Origin: Dreissena polymorpha
Lineage: Eukaryota; Mollusca; Bivalvia; Myida; Dreissenidae
DNA length: 64,000 bases
Reading direction: 5' to 3'
NCBI RefSeq assembly: GCF_020536995.1
Contig: NC_068359.1
Coordinates: 77,495,821 to 77,559,820 of the forward strand
Numbering within the stretch: position 1 is the stretch's first letter; each line of letters opens with the position of its first letter. The notes under the pieces were generated by a model that made no database searches, was not told the origin of the DNA, and saw only the letters and a list, made by a program, of their open reading frames with translations. This document shows positions 12,276-22,145 of the stretch, in pieces. A program made the translations under genes and the position numbers.

Positions 12276-13427
12276 TTGTACTTTTATTTATCCCACACGA
12301 TTGCGATATTGGTGCCGTTACAAAAAATGAATCTACAGCAAATACAGATACAGAGAGAGGGTGACCGCCGTTTCATTGAGAAATATTTGGAGAAAATCGA
12401 ACAATCTAAGGAGAACGATTCATTGACCGATTTTCACGCTATTCTTAACGCTATTGAAGCGAAAGTCACGATTCTAGAGACACTGAATGAGAAAATACTT
12501 TCACAAACGGAGATAGAGGGATTGGAGGAAGAAATCTTTCAAACAGACACGTATTCAGCGGAACTGGATATCCAGCTGTGTTGCTTACGAGCTTTCCGAG
12601 ATCAACAGGAGAAGAGAGCAGCCCCGCATACTACCGATCTACCACGAGATGACCAGAGAAATTCAAGTAATCAGCAGCACAACAGCAATAGTTTGAACAC
12701 AGACGCTTCTTCTTTCTTTCCCGACAGAACTGTGACGCCAGGAAGTGTGGCGGCGAACTCTAACAGCCTGGCTCCCGGCGATGTTGTACTGACGATAGGA
12801 AACGTTAACGCCACGAACATCAGCCACAACGAAGCCCAGGAGGTGGTCTGCGGGGCCACAATTATCCTGCAACTTACAATCAAGAAAGGTCCCGGAATAA
12901 GTGCCTCTATGTCGCCCACGCCCATCGGGTCCGGTCAGTTTTCGTCCACTCTGGAGCAACATGATAAATACTCTACACTTCCAGAATATCGTATCGGAAC
13001 TGGGTACCAAGCACTTAATAATGTCTCTAGTGGATATAATAACGGCCAAGAAAGTAGTGCATATGACATGCGTCAGTTGGAACAAACTCCGCCAATGTCT
13101 GGGTATAGTACCATGCCTGTGAGAGGTAGTGCGAATAAACAGAACACAGATGGTTTCAGGCCCGTGCAACAATCACAACAGAATCAGTACCCATATAAGT
13201 CGACATCTGGTATTCAGTTACAGTTGAATCCACCAACTGAAATTGATATACGCAATGACAACAGCTACAACCAAAGAGGAGATTATAACGATGGTGGTAG
13301 TTACAGTCAGTCAATGTCGCATGCGCAAAATACGAACGGAAATAGGACTGAGTCTCCGTATCAAAGGCAAACATCGGTAGGTTCTAATCGCCAATATCCT
13401 TATTCAGGTCACCCTCAAATATTTTAA
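12276..13427 (+). CDS. 383-codon open frame: retroelement N-terminus plus PDZ core
   Basis: The frame is open from 12276; the first ATG after the left repeat is at 12327 (residue 18). Residues 30-115 are charged, helical and of the kind found at the N-terminus of BEL/Pao polyproteins. Residues 153-203 match the core of a PDZ domain of the PDLIM/Enigma/Zasp type: 'VTPGSVAANS', 'LAPGDVVLTIG' and 'NISHNEAQEVV', but the first PDZ strands with the carboxylate-binding loop are missing. Residues 205-383 are a low-complexity S/N/Q/Y-rich linker with no recognised domain. The PDZ part begins just after 'tctttctttcccgacag' at 12727, which looks like a splice acceptor. Whether it is expressed is unknown. 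It may be a host exon carried by the element rather than an element gene. Confidence 0.55.
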   Translation: MYFYLSHTIAILVPLQKMNLQQIQIQREGDRRFIEKYLEKIEQSKENDSLTDFHAILNAIEAKVTILETLNEKILSQTEIEGLEEEIFQTDTYSAELDIQLCCLRAFRDQQEKRAAPHTTDLPRDDQRNSSNQQHNSNSLNTDASSFFPDRTVTPGSVAANSNSLAPGDVVLTIGNVNATNISHNEAQEVVCGATIILQLTIKKGPGISASMSPTPIGSGQFSSTLEQHDKYSTLPEYRIGTGYQALNNVSSGYNNGQESSAYDMRQLEQTPPMSGYSTMPVRGSANKQNTDGFRPVQQSQQNQYPYKSTSGIQLQLNPPTEIDIRNDNSYNQRGDYNDGGSYSQSMSHAQNTNGNRTESPYQRQTSVGSNRQYPYSGHPQIF

Positions 13428-13539
13428 AAAACCTACTCCATTTTGTCCCGGTTGTGCAGATAACTTCACCGACAACAGCCCACAGCACCCACGTGCTCAA
13501 AGGCAGACGTCGTCTGGAAGTCAGCCAGTTGGTAATGTG

Positions 13540-13830
13540 TATGACGCGACAATTAGCCCTGGCTTTCAGTCCTGCTCTTACATGTCGGACGAACCTCCGC
13601 CTACTCCACCCCCACCTGACCTATCAACCGACTCGTTCCTTCAAGCGTTCCGGAGATTTGCCAGCCGGAAGTCGTTGCCCACGGTGATGGTATTAGACAA
13701 TGCTACGACTTATATTGCTGCTGCTAATTACCTTAAGAAGCTATTCAACTACCAAGTCGTACAAGAAGAACTCAGCAGAAATGGAACAGAGTGGCGATTT
13801 ATTCCCAAACGTACAACGTGCAAACTCTAA
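13540..13830 (+). mobile_element. Integrase-core-like remnant of the BEL/Pao fossil
   Basis: The frame contains 'SFLQAFRRFASRKSLPTVMV' followed by a DNATTY motif and 'NGTEWRFIPKR'. This resembles the middle of the BEL/Pao integrase core around its second acidic residue. It is a fragment only and lies inside the direct repeats at 12208-14315. Confidence 0.6.
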
Positions 13831-14315
13831 CCATTAGAGACAGTCAATGATATTGAATAGAAACCATTTAAGTATTAAAGGTTAAACGCGCAATTGTGAT
13901 TGAAATACCGAAATAGACAGTTGAGTGTACATGTAATTGAAATACGAGAGACACTTAATAAATTGTTGTTAAGAAACTGAGTGATAAACATTTGATATTC
14001 ATTTCAAATTAACGTGTATACTCGTGATCAAATTAGTGTTTCTGCAATCTTACGATTGTCACGAATGATTCAGAATTTCATAAGAAATGATACATATTCT
14101 CCTCTGATTGTTAATAATTGTCACTTTTCGCGGCCCCCAGAATGTTGTGAATGTAACGTAACGTTATTTGCCGCGCTTAAGTGTATTACGTCCCTGACGT
14201 CACGCCATATTTGTTGTTGATTATATACGTCATGTTTATATTTGAATCTGAAGTAAAAGGAAGAACCTGAACACACAACGCTTTGTACTTTTATTTATCC
14301 CACACGATCGCGATA

Positions 14316-14545
14316 CCCCACATTATACCCCCCTCTCACTCCCCCTACCCCCCCCATCCCCCCCAATTTATTTTTTTTAAACATCATCTAATAAATTACC
14401 CCACCCCACATTATACCCCCCTCTCACCCCCACCCCCTACCCCCCACACCCCCCAATTTTTTTTTAAACATCATCTTATAAATAACCCCCCCCCTCTCAC
14501 CCCCCTACCCCCCCCCCCCAAAAAAAAAAATAAATATTTTTTTTT
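14316..14545. repeat. C-rich/T-rich minisatellite
   Basis: About three degenerate units of 70-80 bp, each with 'cattatacccccctctcac', runs of C and T, and 'aaacatcatcta'. The C-rich strand runs on plus. It lies directly after the right repeat of the BEL/Pao-like fossil. The open frames across it are low-complexity artefacts. Confidence 0.7.
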
Positions 14546-14879
14546 TCCTTTTTTTAGTTTTGAAAGATCGTCTAATAAATTATTGAATATGAACAATTTC
14601 CCCATGATGGCTTACGTTATACTGTCAAGCACTCGAATAGTCGAGCGCGCTGTCCTCTGACAGCTCTTGGTTTTAAATGTTGTTATTATTTTGAACATCT
14701 TTGTTATTTGAAATATCGTTGTAATTTACTATTTTTAATACAAATAATCCATGCAATTGTTTACCTTCTTGAAAATATGTATTTCTATTAAGATTTATCG
14801 CTAAGTATGTATACATTTATGGCTTGTTCCAGGTGTTATTTTCTGTTGTAAGTTTACATATGTTTTTATGACTAAGACC

Positions 14880-15640
14880 TGGCAGGATGTTCGAGATCAT
14901 CAACGTTGGCCCCAGAACTGTTTTCAGCTGTCAGAGAAGCTTAAACGGACGTGACGTTTCCACGATTAGGACGTACACTTATATAGCTTTTGAAAAATTT
15001 AGTAAGCGGTGTGTTGAATGCAAGTTGGAAGTTTGCCTGCTTTGCACATATTTTAAAGAATGATAACAAATCTAAGTTGAATAACATCTGTTATGCTATT
15101 AATTGGTCTGTTATGATGGTTAATGTAAACAAGCCATGTGAGAATGATTGGAAAATGTTATGTTTAAGTGGGAGTATTTGGTCTGTTTCCAAACTCGTAC
15201 ATAAAAAGATAACAATTTCTTCTGATATAATTAAATTATTTGTATAGCGTTATGCATCTGAAAACAGTTTTTTGGCTGATTTAAGAATTTGTTGTTTGTT
15301 TGTTTTATCGTTTGCTGTTTTTTATTTCCGTATCTCTGAAGCGCTTACTCCTAAAGAGATGCCATATTCATATTCTAGACACGCATTGTTAAAAATTGAA
15401 AATAGACGTTTTTAGGGAAGGAAATAATGTTGTTATCGCCAGGACAGTTAATGCTAGTTGTCCTTCAAATTTACTTGAACGTTACTTGAATAAGGCATAA
15501 TTTATATAGAACATTCGTCATCTGAGTGTTTATTTCGTTTAGTTCGGTTTTGCAAAAGTACTTACACTTATGTTCGTAGATTTAAAACAAGTCCTGTGCA
15601 TTCTTTTCGGTCTGGTGGGGTGCGTTAATCGTGTGTAATC
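14880..15640 (+). mobile_element. YR retroelement fossil: tyrosine recombinase-like region
   Basis: Short open segments contain 'CYAINWSVMMVNVNKPCEND', 'SKLVHKKITISSDIIKLFV' and, further on, 'FRISEAL' and 'LLERYLNKA', in the order expected for the N-terminal and catalytic parts of a DIRS/Ngaro tyrosine recombinase. Decayed. It is separated from the RNase H part by the nested insertions at 11.8-14.9 kb. Confidence 0.65.
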
Positions 15641-15680
15641 TTCATTTGTGGCAGCGCGCGCGGTAGTTCATAGATTATTA

Positions 15681-16193
15681 AAGGGATCTTTTCACGTTTT
15701 GGTAAATTGACAAAATTGAAAAAAGTTGTTTCAGATTCGCAAATTTTCGATTTAGTTATGATATTTGTGAGGAAACAGTAATACTGAACATGTACCATGG
15801 TCTAATATAGCCATTATATGCATCTTTTGACGATTTAAAATCCTGAAAATTATAAAGCGTTGCAACGCGAAACGATTGAATAATTTGGAGAGTTCTGTTG
15901 TTGTCGTTTAATTTTGTGAAACTACGAAGATTGCTTATATAAAGTATAAAATACCTCATGCATGTATACTTGGCAGGATGGCCGAGCGGACTAATTGGTT
16001 TTACTAGTTTTTACTCCAGGACTCCGGGGGTCACTGGTTCGAGCCCTGCTGCAGGATACTTTTTTTTCTTTTTTTTTTAAATTTTATACTTGATTTTTTA
16101 TTGAAGCTTTTTAAATCCAACGTTTACATTTATCAATATAAAGCATTTAATGACAAACTTCAAAACATGCCAAAATCTGTTAAAAGGCCCCTT
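15681..16193. mobile_element. TA-flanked TIR element with internal tRNA-like core, copy 1
   Basis: A 513-bp element flanked by TA, with inverted ends AAGGGATCTTTTCACG and, read inward from the other end, AAGGGGCCTTTTAACA. A second copy lies at 62083-62579. In the middle is a tRNA-like segment with A- and B-box sequences. The TA flank and TIR suggest a Tc1/mariner-type MITE. The internal pol III-like part is unusual for that class. Confidence 0.7.
15972..16057 (+). other. tRNA(Leu/Ser)-like segment, probably not a functional tRNA
   Basis: Begins 'ggcaggatggccgagcgg', resembling the acceptor and D-arm of class II tRNAs, and ends with a B box (ggttcgagccc, 16036-16046). The anticodon arm is not convincing and the copy sits inside a repeated element, so it is read as a tRNA-derived promoter core. 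Confidence 0.6.
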
Positions 16194-16201
16194 TATAATA
16201 T

Positions 16202-16989
16202 ATGCATCTATGTTTGCTTTTAATTCAGTATTATTCGTTTACATGATATAAGCAATGCTGGTGCTATTTTAATAGTTTTAAATGCAAAATAATATGTTTG
16301 GTTACTTTTAGGAATATAATTTTCAATATTCTACTTGGTTTATAATAAGTTATTTGTGTTAAAGTCGAGTTTAAATTAGTGGAATGTCAGTTAGTGGTGA
16401 TGTGCTCTGTTGTGGGTGGAATACACTATTTGTGTGTATTAATAATGACGGATTGGCATGTTATGGCTTGATAATTGGCGGAAGAGCAGGTTATGTGTTC
16501 TGCAATTGGCCGAACGACTAGTTACATGTATGTGCTCTGCAATTTGTAGTTCATTGACTGTCTTCTCATATGTTTGATTATGAAAATCTATATGCATTAA
16601 TGTTCGTTTTAAATTAAGTATTATTCGCATACATGATATAAGCAAGGTTGCTGCTATTTAAATAGCTTGAATGCAAAATAATATGTTTGGCTACTTTGAT
16701 GAGTATAGTTTTAAAGATTCTACTTGGTTAATAATAAGTTATTTGTTCTAATTTCGCGTCGTTATTATTGGAATGTTAGTTTGTCGTGATGTGCTCTGTA
16801 GTAGGCGGAATAAATATTTGTGTTGATTAATATTGGCGGATTGGCATGTTATTTGTTTGATAATTGGCATAATAGCAGGTTATGTTTATTGCAATTGACG
16901 TTATGCTAAGTTATGTTCTCTGCAATTGGCGGAATGCCAAGTTTTGTGTTCTGCAAATTGCGTAATGTAAATTTATGTGCTCTGCAATT
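16202..16989. repeat. Two diverged tandem copies of an approximately 390-bp unit
   Basis: 16202-16590 and 16592-16989 align by eye throughout, for example 'aatgcaaaataatatgtttgg' in both and 'ataataagttatttg' in both. Both end in variants of the 31-bp minisatellite word 'tgctctgcaattggcgg'. Non-coding. Confidence 0.65.
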
Positions 16990-18709
16990 GACATGACGCC
17001 TTATCAGTGATCGCTCCGCCCACTTAATCACGTGGCTCAGCGGGAAGAAAACCTAGACACCAAAATGGCTTCTTTGCCTATAGACTGCATATAGATTTAC
17101 GCGATATTCCGGATGATTTTATGGACTTGTTTAACACCATATTACACTTGTAAAGGGGTTGATGCCATTTAGTTATTCTGCAAATGCAAAAAAATATACG
17201 ATTAAAGAGAACATCAGCTATTTATAACGGGTAAATCGGTACATTAAACACGCTCTCAAACGCTTGCGCGCTTAACGAAATCGAACCCGTTATTACGTGT
17301 AATGGTGGTATTTGCAATGAATTAACACTTCACCGGTATTGACCCGTGTTATTAACAAAATTATTACCGAAACATTCCCTCCTACCCGTGTATTTGACCC
17401 GAAATAGCGCTTTATAACTGGGAATTCGGTAAAGTTTTACGCGCTTTCTGACGCCGGGTGGGTACCTCAATCCCACATGTTATTGCGAATAAAAGTGCTA
17501 TTAATCATATTAAACATTGCTTATGGGACATTTATCAATCACTATAATTTAAAGCGCAAAAACAACACAGTAAGTTTGGACATTGTCTGATATAAAATTA
17601 GCGTTGTACGAAATGGAATACGGTCAGGCTTTTATAAATTAATAAGGCTACCAATATCAGACGCTCGCGCAGGTACCGACTTCCCCGAAGTTACCGCATT
17701 TATTGGTTAACTAATATTAGTAATAATAACTCTTTTACAATAGCATTTATCGATACGTCTTTATTAAAATAATAACAAAATGGTTTTCACTTGTTTCTGA
17801 CACACAAAGAAACGCGATTTTTAACGGAGATTTCGTAAAGTTACACGAATTGGGTACCAAAATTCTCAATTATTTTACATGCACACGTGACATAATACAT
17901 ACTTAATAAGGTTTAGTTATTGCTTATATGACATTTCAAGTTTGTGAAATAAATTAATGTTCTATAAAGGGGATATCGGTAATTCTTGAAGCTTCCACTT
18001 CTCTTGTCAAGACCGCATTGCCGCGCTGGAAATGGTATAAATTTAATTCATCTAACTTATCTTTCTGGATACCAAATGTCAGAGTTGCATTAACCCTTTT
18101 TACACCGTTTTTGCCATATTTCATTTCCGTTTTTTAATCCGAATAAAATAAACGAAACTCGTTTAAAAAATGAGATCTAGGCATTCGAGCTCCTAGTGTG
18201 GATTAAAAGCGTTTATTGGTGACACCACATGACTGCAAATGTGTAGATACCGTTAATAAAATAATATATCGCATGTCACCTTCAAATAACATGTATGATG
18301 TCAATTAAGTGCATTACTATCAGAGTAATAAAACACAGCATGAATTAGGCTTCATGCTGGGTTTCAGTTCTCGTAAAGTAATGCAGATGAACATGTCTAT
18401 GATACGGCAAAGCGATGTACCCGATCTTTGTTCGGCTTTAGAAACGAAATTAATTCAATGTCACCAACTAATCTGTCAGGATATCGATTGTCCGAGTTAC
18501 ATAATCCCCATTGACACCGTTTAACCATTTTTAATCGTTTTTTAAAGAGGAAAACAAAAGAAATTCGTTGGAATAAAAGTGAACCTAAACATGTAGCTTG
18601 TCTAGAAAATGGCGGACAGGTCGTTGCTAACGAGTGCGCCCGTTTAATCGATCGCTGATTGGTGGATTAATTCTAGTGGGCGGAGCGATCATAGATAAGG
18701 CGCCATGTC
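16990..18709. mobile_element. 1.7-kb TIR element inserted in a minisatellite
   Basis: Inverted arms of 36 bp (16990-17025 and 18674-18709) differ at about 4 positions; the core is gatcgctccgcccact. The element is flanked on both sides by copies of the 31-bp minisatellite unit. The interior holds degenerate units about 200 bp apart starting like 'tttataacgggtaaatcggta' (near 17215, 17410, 17817 and 17963). No transposase is seen; a 71-codon frame at 18309-18524 has no recognisable motif. Superfamily unknown. Confidence 0.5.
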
Positions 18710-19030
18710 AGTTGGCGGAATGCCAAGTTATGTGCTCTGCATTTGGCGGAATGTCAAGTTATGTGCTCTGCAATTGGCGGAATCCCAAGTTATGTGCTCT
18801 GCAATTGGCGAAATGCCAAGTTATGTGCTCTGCAATCGCCCGAATGCCTAGTTATTGGCTCTGCAATAGGTCGAATGCAGAGTTAAATGTATGTGCTCTG
18901 CAATTGATCGAATGCAAAGTTACATGTATGTGCTCTGCAATTGGCGGAATGCCAAGTTATGTGCTCTGCAATTGGCGGAATGCCAAGTTATGTGCTCTGC
19001 AATTGGCGGAATGCCAAGGTACGTGCCCTG
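18710..19030. repeat. 31-bp minisatellite, about ten units
   Basis: Consensus word 'ttggcggaatgccaagttat' plus 'gtgctctgcaa', repeated about ten times. Some units are lengthened by 'acatgta'. Degenerate units also occur before 16990, so the TIR element split one array. The long open frame across it merely translates the repeat. Confidence 0.8.
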
Positions 19031-19283
19031 CAGAAGAAGCGCTCATCTTGATGTCGGTTGCTGTTAGAGGATGAGGATAGACGTCTGGCTGTCTAGATGT
19101 TTGCAATAGTGCAGAATGTAGATAAAATTGGCTAAGTATACTTTCGATTTAATTAATTTTCATAACTTCGTTTAAAATTACATAATTTTATATTGATACA
19201 AGAACCTCTCTTTGTTTTACTCGATATTATGCCAATAACATGCCTTATTCCTATCTGTTGTGTTGTTGTTCGTTTTTTTTAAA

Positions 19284-19564
19284 CAATTTAGATAAGGGAA
19301 TAATTGATTTACTCACAATGAAATAGTGAGTAAATGAAATTATTCACGTTTCTAAATTGGTTCTATTTATAGTTTTCGGTATTAATCGTACTTGTTCGTT
19401 TTACGATTTGATTTAGCGGGAAATTAGCTCGAGCATTGCAAGGTTTCGTGGCGTTATTAAGGTGTATAGAGGCGTTTTTTGTCACTCGAGGTTTTGTTGG
19501 CAGCAAAGAAAGGTCGTTGAAGCAATTTAGATTAGAGAATAATTGATTTACTCACAATAGTGAG
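19284..19564. repeat. B1-A2-B2 end of the YR retroelement
   Basis: B1 (19284-19330) and B2 (19522-19564) share 'gggaataattgatttactca'-type sequence and end in TAGTGAG. A2 (19335-19520) repeats A1. TAAA lies between B1 and A2 (19331-19334) and right after B2 (19565-19568). This arrangement is diagnostic of split-direct-repeat YR elements. Confidence 0.85.
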
Positions 19565-20280
19565 TAAAAGTATATCACGACAGCTCGTTGTTCAGGAAGT
19601 GATAACAGTGTAATTGGTTTATCAGGTCGATACAAAACGACAATCGGATTTACGTTTGCTTTATTAACTATACGTTATGATTGTGTAAAAGATACATTTT
19701 TTCAAATTCTGTGTGTCAAATATTACAATACTTTTAAGAATCAAGCTGAAAGAGATCGGAGAAATTTCGATAAAACCATCTTGTCTTATGCTATTGTTAC
19801 TGAATATTACTGTTGTTCGTATTTAATAATATAATAAAAATTAAATGTGTCGAAGACAAGAATAGCATTTAAACCACGTTTTATGTGTGAATTTATTTAA
19901 GGTTTTAGTTTTAACCGATATTTTGGTCACATCATGCTGATGAACCTAACACTTGTTGTGACCCCGGGATTTTGTTTTATCACTTGACGTAAGTTTAGTG
20001 ATGTATTGTACGCATTGATGTGTTTTGTACTTGAATTGGTCACTTGCCTCATACATGATTTACTTTCTGTCGTTCTTATAGAATGGGGAATATGAACAAC
20101 GTACACAAAAAGTATTTGTTTTAATTTATTGTTGTTGTTTTTGTTTACAAATATTTGCATATATGCGCACTTTAAAGTGTATTACAGCTGATTTACATGT
20201 TAAGAAAACGTAATATCTTTAGCAAATGCTTGTTTTCAATAGCTGATAAATTATTTTTGTTTTTAGCAAGTCACTTTAAT
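19565..20280 (-). promoter_or_regulatory. Displaced distal upstream region of gene A
   Basis: Collinear with 42536-42660, 42940-43142 and 44325-44884 upstream of gene C, for example 'gttcaggaagtgataacag', 'tgtgtcgaagacaag' and 'gtacgcattgatgtgttt'. It was adjacent to 8863 before the YR element inserted. Short open frames here have no family resemblance. Any regulatory role is inferred. Confidence 0.6.
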
Positions 20281-20615
20281 TTGTCACTTCCGGTTGTGGT
20301 AAAATGTATGTAAGATCTGAGTATTATTTTGGTGTTTAAGAATTGTTTTGTGTTTAATAAACGGATATTGTTTGGATAAATGTGATAACTGTGAGTTGAT
20401 AAACAGTATTACAAAGTCTCATAACTTTTAACCAAAGTAATATTGACTTAGCAGATACTTATTTGTCCTCATTGTGTAAACGCAAATATATTTGCGAGGT
20501 CAAAGTTCAACATTATATTGTGAGCGACGTAAACGCTCTGGTCGGCCTATATTTCCTCACGCTTGATTGGATAAGCGAGGATAAATGAAGAGACCGTATA
20601 ACGGAATATAGGATC

Positions 20616-22123
20616 ATGAATAACGGCTCACCTGGTCAGGTGGTCATAGACGGGTGCTCACGAAACTGTGATCCTTATGGCGACGAAGGGACGCTAAACA
20701 TCGACTATCTCGAAGCTGACGACATCCGGGCATTTGAGGTGTTTCTGACACTTTCACAGTTTTTTCACGAGCTCCATAGAGATATGTGTGTTTTGCAAAT
20801 TGTGGAGAATTTTCTTTTAGTGAAATTGATCTTTAACGGATACGCAATACATATTTTGAACACTTAAAGCAAACGTGTGAGGACCTCCCGTGTAGCGATG
20901 CTCAAGAAAAGAATGTTAACACGGAGCGGCGAGCCACTTCCGGTTCGGCTCGCACATGACATTTACGCTATTACTGAGGTTGCTGATGGTGGAGACCCGT
21001 ACATGCTGAATTCAATGATCAGCTCGGCAAATGCTTGGAAATCAACAGTAGCGCCGGCAAATCCGGATAAAGAATCTGTTAATCAGGTTGGAAATAGGTC
21101 AACAACCCGGGAAGTGTATGTGTTCTAGTGATATCTGCATACTGAAAGACCAGATTTCTTCAGGCGGACCATCTGATTCTCAAACAAGCTATGCATGCAA
21201 GTAACATGCTGCGCACGAAGGAAACGGAAGCTACAAAGGACTCACTACGGTCAATCAAGGTCAAATTTTGATGTGTAATGAGGCTATAAAAGACTGTTCA
21301 AACAGCACTTGATCAACAATTAGAAACTTAGTCAGTGCATATGTGGCGAGGATCACTGAGCTAGATGACAGGCTTAGGGTTCTTGAGGTGCACCCGTTGT
21401 TAGATGGTGTCAATAATCAGGATTTAAACATGGAATACACTGGAAATTGTGTGTTAGATAGCAGTGTTACATTCACCGCGGCTCCGATCTTCGTATCGGT
21501 CATAGGTTCGCCTGACATAAGGAGCGACGTTAGTTCTGTACCGGAAGTGATTGACAATCAGTGTGATGAACCTCTCCGATAAAACTCACGATGTTAATAA
21601 GCTGAGCAATCATGCCCGTTCGCGTCGTGTCCCTACGACGACAGAGCACTCGTACCAGGAAACTTCAGTGCAACTCCCGATACCGGTACGTGTCACAGAG
21701 CGGTCAAATGACAAAGCTACACGTGACTGGCAGGAGGGGACGACTTTGAAGTGAAATGACGCAGGCGGACGCGTCGTTTCTGTCTACTTGGCCTAAGTGA
21801 AAAGGTTTACACGGACATTCTTAAAAAAAGTTATAGAACGAAAAGGCCCAGCTGAGTCAATGCTGCGTGCTTTCCCCTCAAAGTCAACTCCAGGAAAGCT
21901 TGTGGAATATGACCTTTGGCCGAGATATATTTCTTGCAGGCCATGGCGTACACGGGCAGAGAGAGAGCAGTCGCCGAGACTTCGAGAGCGTCGTAAACGT
22001 TCGGACGATCGGGTGGACGATCGGGTGGACGCTCCTCGCTACGACTCCTATGATAACTTCCCCTGGACGAATCGATTCAGCAGTCTGGAAAGGGAGGTGG
22101 ACTTACCCGAGGGATGGGTGTGA
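20616..22123 (+). pseudogene. LINE ORF1-like region
   Basis: Five open segments in different frames (20616-20867, 20877-21128, 21343-21582, 21551-21754 and 21797-22123). The last is basic and Arg-rich ('EREQSPRLRERRKRSDDRVD'), as in nucleic-acid-binding ORF1 proteins. No zinc knuckle was seen. Interrupted by several frameshifts and stops. Confidence 0.5.
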
Positions 22124-22145
22124 TAATTGTTCCATTAAATGTGTG

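Larger units (their letters stand above)
12208..14315 (+). mobile_element. Short BEL/Pao-like LTR fossil carrying a PDZ fragment
   Basis: Bounded by direct repeats of about 100 bp (12208-12308 and 14212-14315). They differ by one substitution and a 2-bp indel by eye, so this is a young insertion. A primer-binding-site-like 'TGGTGCCGTTAC' follows the left repeat. Parts in order: an N-terminal coiled, acidic region of retroelement type, a partial PDZ domain, a Gln/Asn/Ser-rich linker and an integrase-core-like piece (13540-13830). Most of the usual pol region is absent. The copy looks incomplete and non-autonomous. No flanking target duplication was recognised. Confidence 0.6.
8864..19564. mobile_element. 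Fossil tyrosine-recombinase retroelement (Ngaro/PAT-like)
   Basis: A 10.7-kb insertion whose ends have the split-direct-repeat layout of Ngaro/PAT-like YR retrotransposons: A1 at 8864-9042, then the body, then B1 (19284-19330), A2 (19335-19520) and B2 (19522-19564). The body keeps plus-strand fragments recognisable as RNase H-like (10790-11700) and tyrosine recombinase-like (14880-15640). About 2 kb of it is a nested BEL/Pao-like fossil, and further repeats are nested too. The element is broken many times. A1 and A2 differ by about 6 substitutions over about 178 aligned bases by eye, suggesting an insertion that is not very ancient. TAAA occurs at the left edge, between B1 and A2, and at the right edge. 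Copy C has a single TAAA at the equivalent site. Confidence 0.8.

Noticed and set aside
12663-13374. Minus-strand open frames opposite the PDZ-bearing frame
   Set aside because: Shadows of the plus-strand frame, with no domain resemblance.
14283-14660. 125-codon open frame
   Set aside because: Low-complexity translation of the C/T-rich minisatellite following the LTR-like repeat.
15972-16057. Functional tRNA-Leu gene (also 62375-62450)
   Set aside because: The anticodon arm is not credible and both copies are embedded in the same repeated element.
18710-19030. CRISPR-like array
   Set aside because: Repeats are contiguous with no unique spacers, and the genome is eukaryotic.
18634-19074. 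146-codon open frame
   Set aside because: It translates the 31-bp minisatellite; 31 not being a multiple of 3, the pattern cycles through frames and gives a repetitive Cys-rich product with no family match.
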